DNA of 64,000 nucleotides from the NCBI RefSeq assembly GCF_000424625.1, contig NZ_AUKG01000002.1, positions 1,798,001-1,862,000 of the forward strand. Direction: 5' to 3'. The translations under genes were made by a program, and so were the position numbers. The notes under the pieces were generated by a model. That model was not told the DNA's origin. It worked only from the letters and a program-made list of their open reading frames with translations, and did not search any database. This stretch comes from Conexibacter woesei Iso977N (lineage in GTDB: Bacteria; Actinomycetota; Thermoleophilia; Solirubrobacterales; Solirubrobacteraceae). This document shows, piece after piece, positions 62,187-64,000 of this stretch; positions within the stretch are counted from its first letter, which is position 1; the number at the start of each line of letters is the position of its first letter.

Positions 62187-63808
62187 CTCCCCCGCTCGAC
62201 CTCGCGCTCGTCAACGGGCGCGTGCGCACGCTGAACCCCGACCAGCCGTCGGCCACCGCGATCGGCGTCACCGGCGACACGATCGTCGCCCTGGGCGACG
62301 ACGCCGCCGTCCGCGCCGAGGCGGACTCGACCACCGAGGTCATCGACCTCAAGGGCGCGGCGGTGATCCCGGGGATCATCGACTCCCACGTGCACCCGTT
62401 CTTCGGCGGGATCGGCGGCGCCCGCGGCGCCGACCTGATGGACGCGCGCACGCTCGATGACGTCCGCCGGCTGATCTCCGAGGAGCGCGCGAAGTGCGCG
62501 CCGGACCAGTGGGTCCTGGGCTTCGGCCTGGACTACAACGCGTTCGCGGAGACCGGCATCAGCGGTGAGCTGCTGGCCGACGCCGCGGGCGGCGGCCCGG
62601 CGATGCTGACGTTCATCGACTTCCACACCGCGCTGGCCACGCCGCGCGCGCTGGAGCTGGCGGGCGTCGACGGGCCCCGCGAGTTCTCCGAGCACGCCGA
62701 GGTCGTCGTCGACGCAAGCGGCAGGCCGACCGGCGAGCTGCGCGAGGGCGAGGCGATGGAGCTGGTCCGCAGCGCGATGCCGGAGCTGACCGACGCCGAG
62801 GTGTACGCCTTGAACGTCCAGCAGCTCAAGCGCTTCGCGGCGGTCGGCATGACCGGCCTGCACGGCATGGACGGCACGCTCGACACGCCGGGCATCCTGC
62901 GCGAGCTGGAGGCCAACGGCGACCTCGCGACGCGCATGGTGATGCCGTTCTGGTCGCAGCCCGACACGCCCGAGGAGGTCTGGGCCGAGTACGCCAAGCA
63001 CCGCACCGAGGCCGGCGACCGCTGGCGGATGGGCGTCGCGAAGCTGTTCATCGACGGCGTCATCGACACCGGCACCGGCTGGCTGTTCGAGCCCGACTCC
63101 GAGGGCGACGGGCTGAGCGCGTTCTGGCCGGAGATCGAGAAGTACTTCCGGGCGGTGGAGTTCTTCGCGAAGGAGGGCTTCCAGATCGTCACGCACGCGA
63201 CGGGCGACCGCGCGGTGCACGAGGCGCTCAACGCCTACAAGAAGGCGGGCGCGGCGCCGGGGATCCGGCACCGGATCGAGCACATCGAGACGCTGCAGCC
63301 TTCTGATCTCCCGCGCTTCGCGGCCGAGAACGTCATCGCCTCGATGCAGGCCCAGCACATGATGTGGCTGGAGCCCGACCGCAGCGACAACTGGTCGGTG
63401 CGCCTCGGCAAGGAGCGCACCGAGCCCGGCCGCGCGTTCCCGATCCGTTCGATCTGGGAGACCGGCGCGCACGTGACGCTCGGCTCCGACTGGCCGGTCG
63501 CGCGCTACGACTGGCGCGAGGGCATGGCGGCGGCGCAGTTGCGCCGGGCGCCCGGCCACCCCGACCGCGCGGCCTACGACGACCAGGGCCTGACCGCGCT
63601 GCAGGCGCTGGAGGGCTACACGACCCGCGCCGCCGAGACCGTCGGCGACACGCGCCTCGGCGCGCTGCGCACCGGCCGCCTCGCCGACATCACCGTGATG
63701 GCCGAGGACCCGGTCGAGATCTCCCCCGACGACCTGCTCACCAACCCGGTCGCGTTGACCGTGGTCGGTGGCGAGGTCGTGTTCCGGGGTTCGGTGCTCG
63801 AGGGCTAG
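62183..63808 (+). CDS. amidohydrolase (YtcJ/metallo-dependent hydrolase family)
   Basis: 541 residues of the YtcJ-type amidohydrolases. Metal-ligand motifs: IIDSHVHPFFGG (HxH), the carboxylated-Lys region (FIDGVIDTGTG), THATGDRAVHEALN (His), RIEHIETLQPSD (His) and TLGSDWPVARYDWREGM (Asp). It is the last gene of the transporter operon and probably processes the imported compound or its amidase product. The exact substrate is unknown. Confidence 0.93.
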   Translation: MTPPLDLALVNGRVRTLNPDQPSATAIGVTGDTIVALGDDAAVRAEADSTTEVIDLKGAAVIPGIIDSHVHPFFGGIGGARGADLMDARTLDDVRRLISEERAKCAPDQWVLGFGLDYNAFAETGISGELLADAAGGGPAMLTFIDFHTALATPRALELAGVDGPREFSEHAEVVVDASGRPTGELREGEAMELVRSAMPELTDAEVYALNVQQLKRFAAVGMTGLHGMDGTLDTPGILRELEANGDLATRMVMPFWSQPDTPEEVWAEYAKHRTEAGDRWRMGVAKLFIDGVIDTGTGWLFEPDSEGDGLSAFWPEIEKYFRAVEFFAKEGFQIVTHATGDRAVHEALNAYKKAGAAPGIRHRIEHIETLQPSDLPRFAAENVIASMQAQHMMWLEPDRSDNWSVRLGKERTEPGRAFPIRSIWETGAHVTLGSDWPVARYDWREGMAAAQLRRAPGHPDRAAYDDQGLTALQALEGYTTRAAETVGDTRLGALRTGRLADITVMAEDPVEISPDDLLTNPVALTVVGGEVVFRGSVLEG

Positions 63809-64000
63809 TCCTCCTCCTGGAGCCCCAGCACCCGCGCGACGCGGGCCGGGTCGGCGATCGCCTCGATCAGCTGCACCCGGCCGGCGTCGTTGTTCGTGAA
63901 GCGCAGGAGCGCGACCGGCGCGCCGTCCTGGTAGCCGACGAAGCCCGCGTGGCCGTCGATCAGCGCCGGGACCGCGGTGCGGCCCATGCGCGCGCCGATC
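63805..64000 (-). CDS. C-terminal end of a gene running off the right edge (possible SnoaL-domain sigma factor)
   Basis: About 65 residues are visible: the end reads DGHAGFVGYQDGAPVALLRF, then RVQLIEAIADPARVARVLGL and an acidic EED tail. This looks like the C-terminal SnoaL-like domain of ECF41-type sigma factors (a GFVGYxDGxPVA strand followed by an xDPxxx helix), but the match is weak and the rest of the gene is outside. It is convergent with the amidohydrolase; the stops overlap by two bases. Confidence 0.5.
   Translation of the reverse strand, partial: IGARMGRTAVPALIDGHAGFVGYQDGAPVALLRFTNNDAGRVQLIEAIADPARVARVLGLQEED

Overview
This is a high-GC (roughly 70% or more by eye), densely packed actinobacterial chromosome segment. 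Several gene neighbourhoods are typical of Actinobacteria (tlyA-nadK-recN, efp-nusB, a DUF3417-type glycogen phosphorylase). The many secreted and hypothetical families, the tandem EAL-HDOD proteins and the sigma factors with membrane tails suggest Thermoleophilia/Solirubrobacterales, but that placement is inference. There are no rRNAs, tRNAs, insertion sequences, prophage genes or CRISPR arrays. Genes commonly overlap by 4 bases (ATGA or GTGA) or share one base (TGATG), so most of the window is translationally coupled operons.

Layout. 1-5687 (minus strand): the start of ppdK, recO, mutM, deoB, a lipoprotein, xerD and a secreted protein, with a glutaredoxin gene on the plus strand beside recO. 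5724-8826: an ECF sigma factor followed by two related membrane-anchored proteins. 8881-12289: NUDIX hydrolase, M20 peptidase and pyrG, with msrB divergent. 12915-15128: an arsR-led stress operon (ArsR, DUF899, a 53-residue membrane peptide, SRPBCC) with a VOC gene behind it. 15339-19161: tlyA-nadK, then recN with an SOS box. 19162-19603: the longest non-coding stretch, with an orphan intrinsic terminator and a hairpin that can cover a ribosome-binding site. 19604-22065: two tandem EAL-HDOD proteins.

22070-26084 is an isoprenoid operon (xseB, polyprenyl synthase, dxs, esterase). 26110-32346 holds three secreted seven-bladed FG-GAP propellers co-transcribed with a sigma factor fused to a zinc-finger anti-sigma motif, a membrane segment and an extracytoplasmic tail. 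This is the most system-like novelty in the window. nusB and efp follow. 33512-37369 contains a collagen-like secreted protein, small accessory genes, a TetR regulator and a large secreted protein. 37391-49934 is mainly housekeeping: ligA, glgP, an ABC-F ATPase, an SDR/TetR pair with clear operators, SUI1, FKBP, VTT, Hsp15, OsmC and others. 49989-54583 carries a DEAD-box helicase, an MFS exporter and a GGT-like hydrolase.

54756-63808 is one eight-gene operon: an autoregulated TetR, a peptide-type ABC importer (binding protein, two permeases, two ATPases), an amidase placed between permeases and ATPases, and an amidohydrolase. It probably imports and hydrolyses an amide compound. The window ends inside a minus-strand gene, possibly a sigma factor with a SnoaL domain.

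Regulatory signals are unusually readable. Several start codons sit 6-9 bases after a TANNNT -10 box, consistent with leaderless mRNAs. Two of them share an almost identical promoter (TTGACA, 18-base spacer, TAGCYT, then the same eight bases and ATG). Inverted-repeat operators lie at the starts of arsR, the SDR/TetR pair and the transporter TetR.
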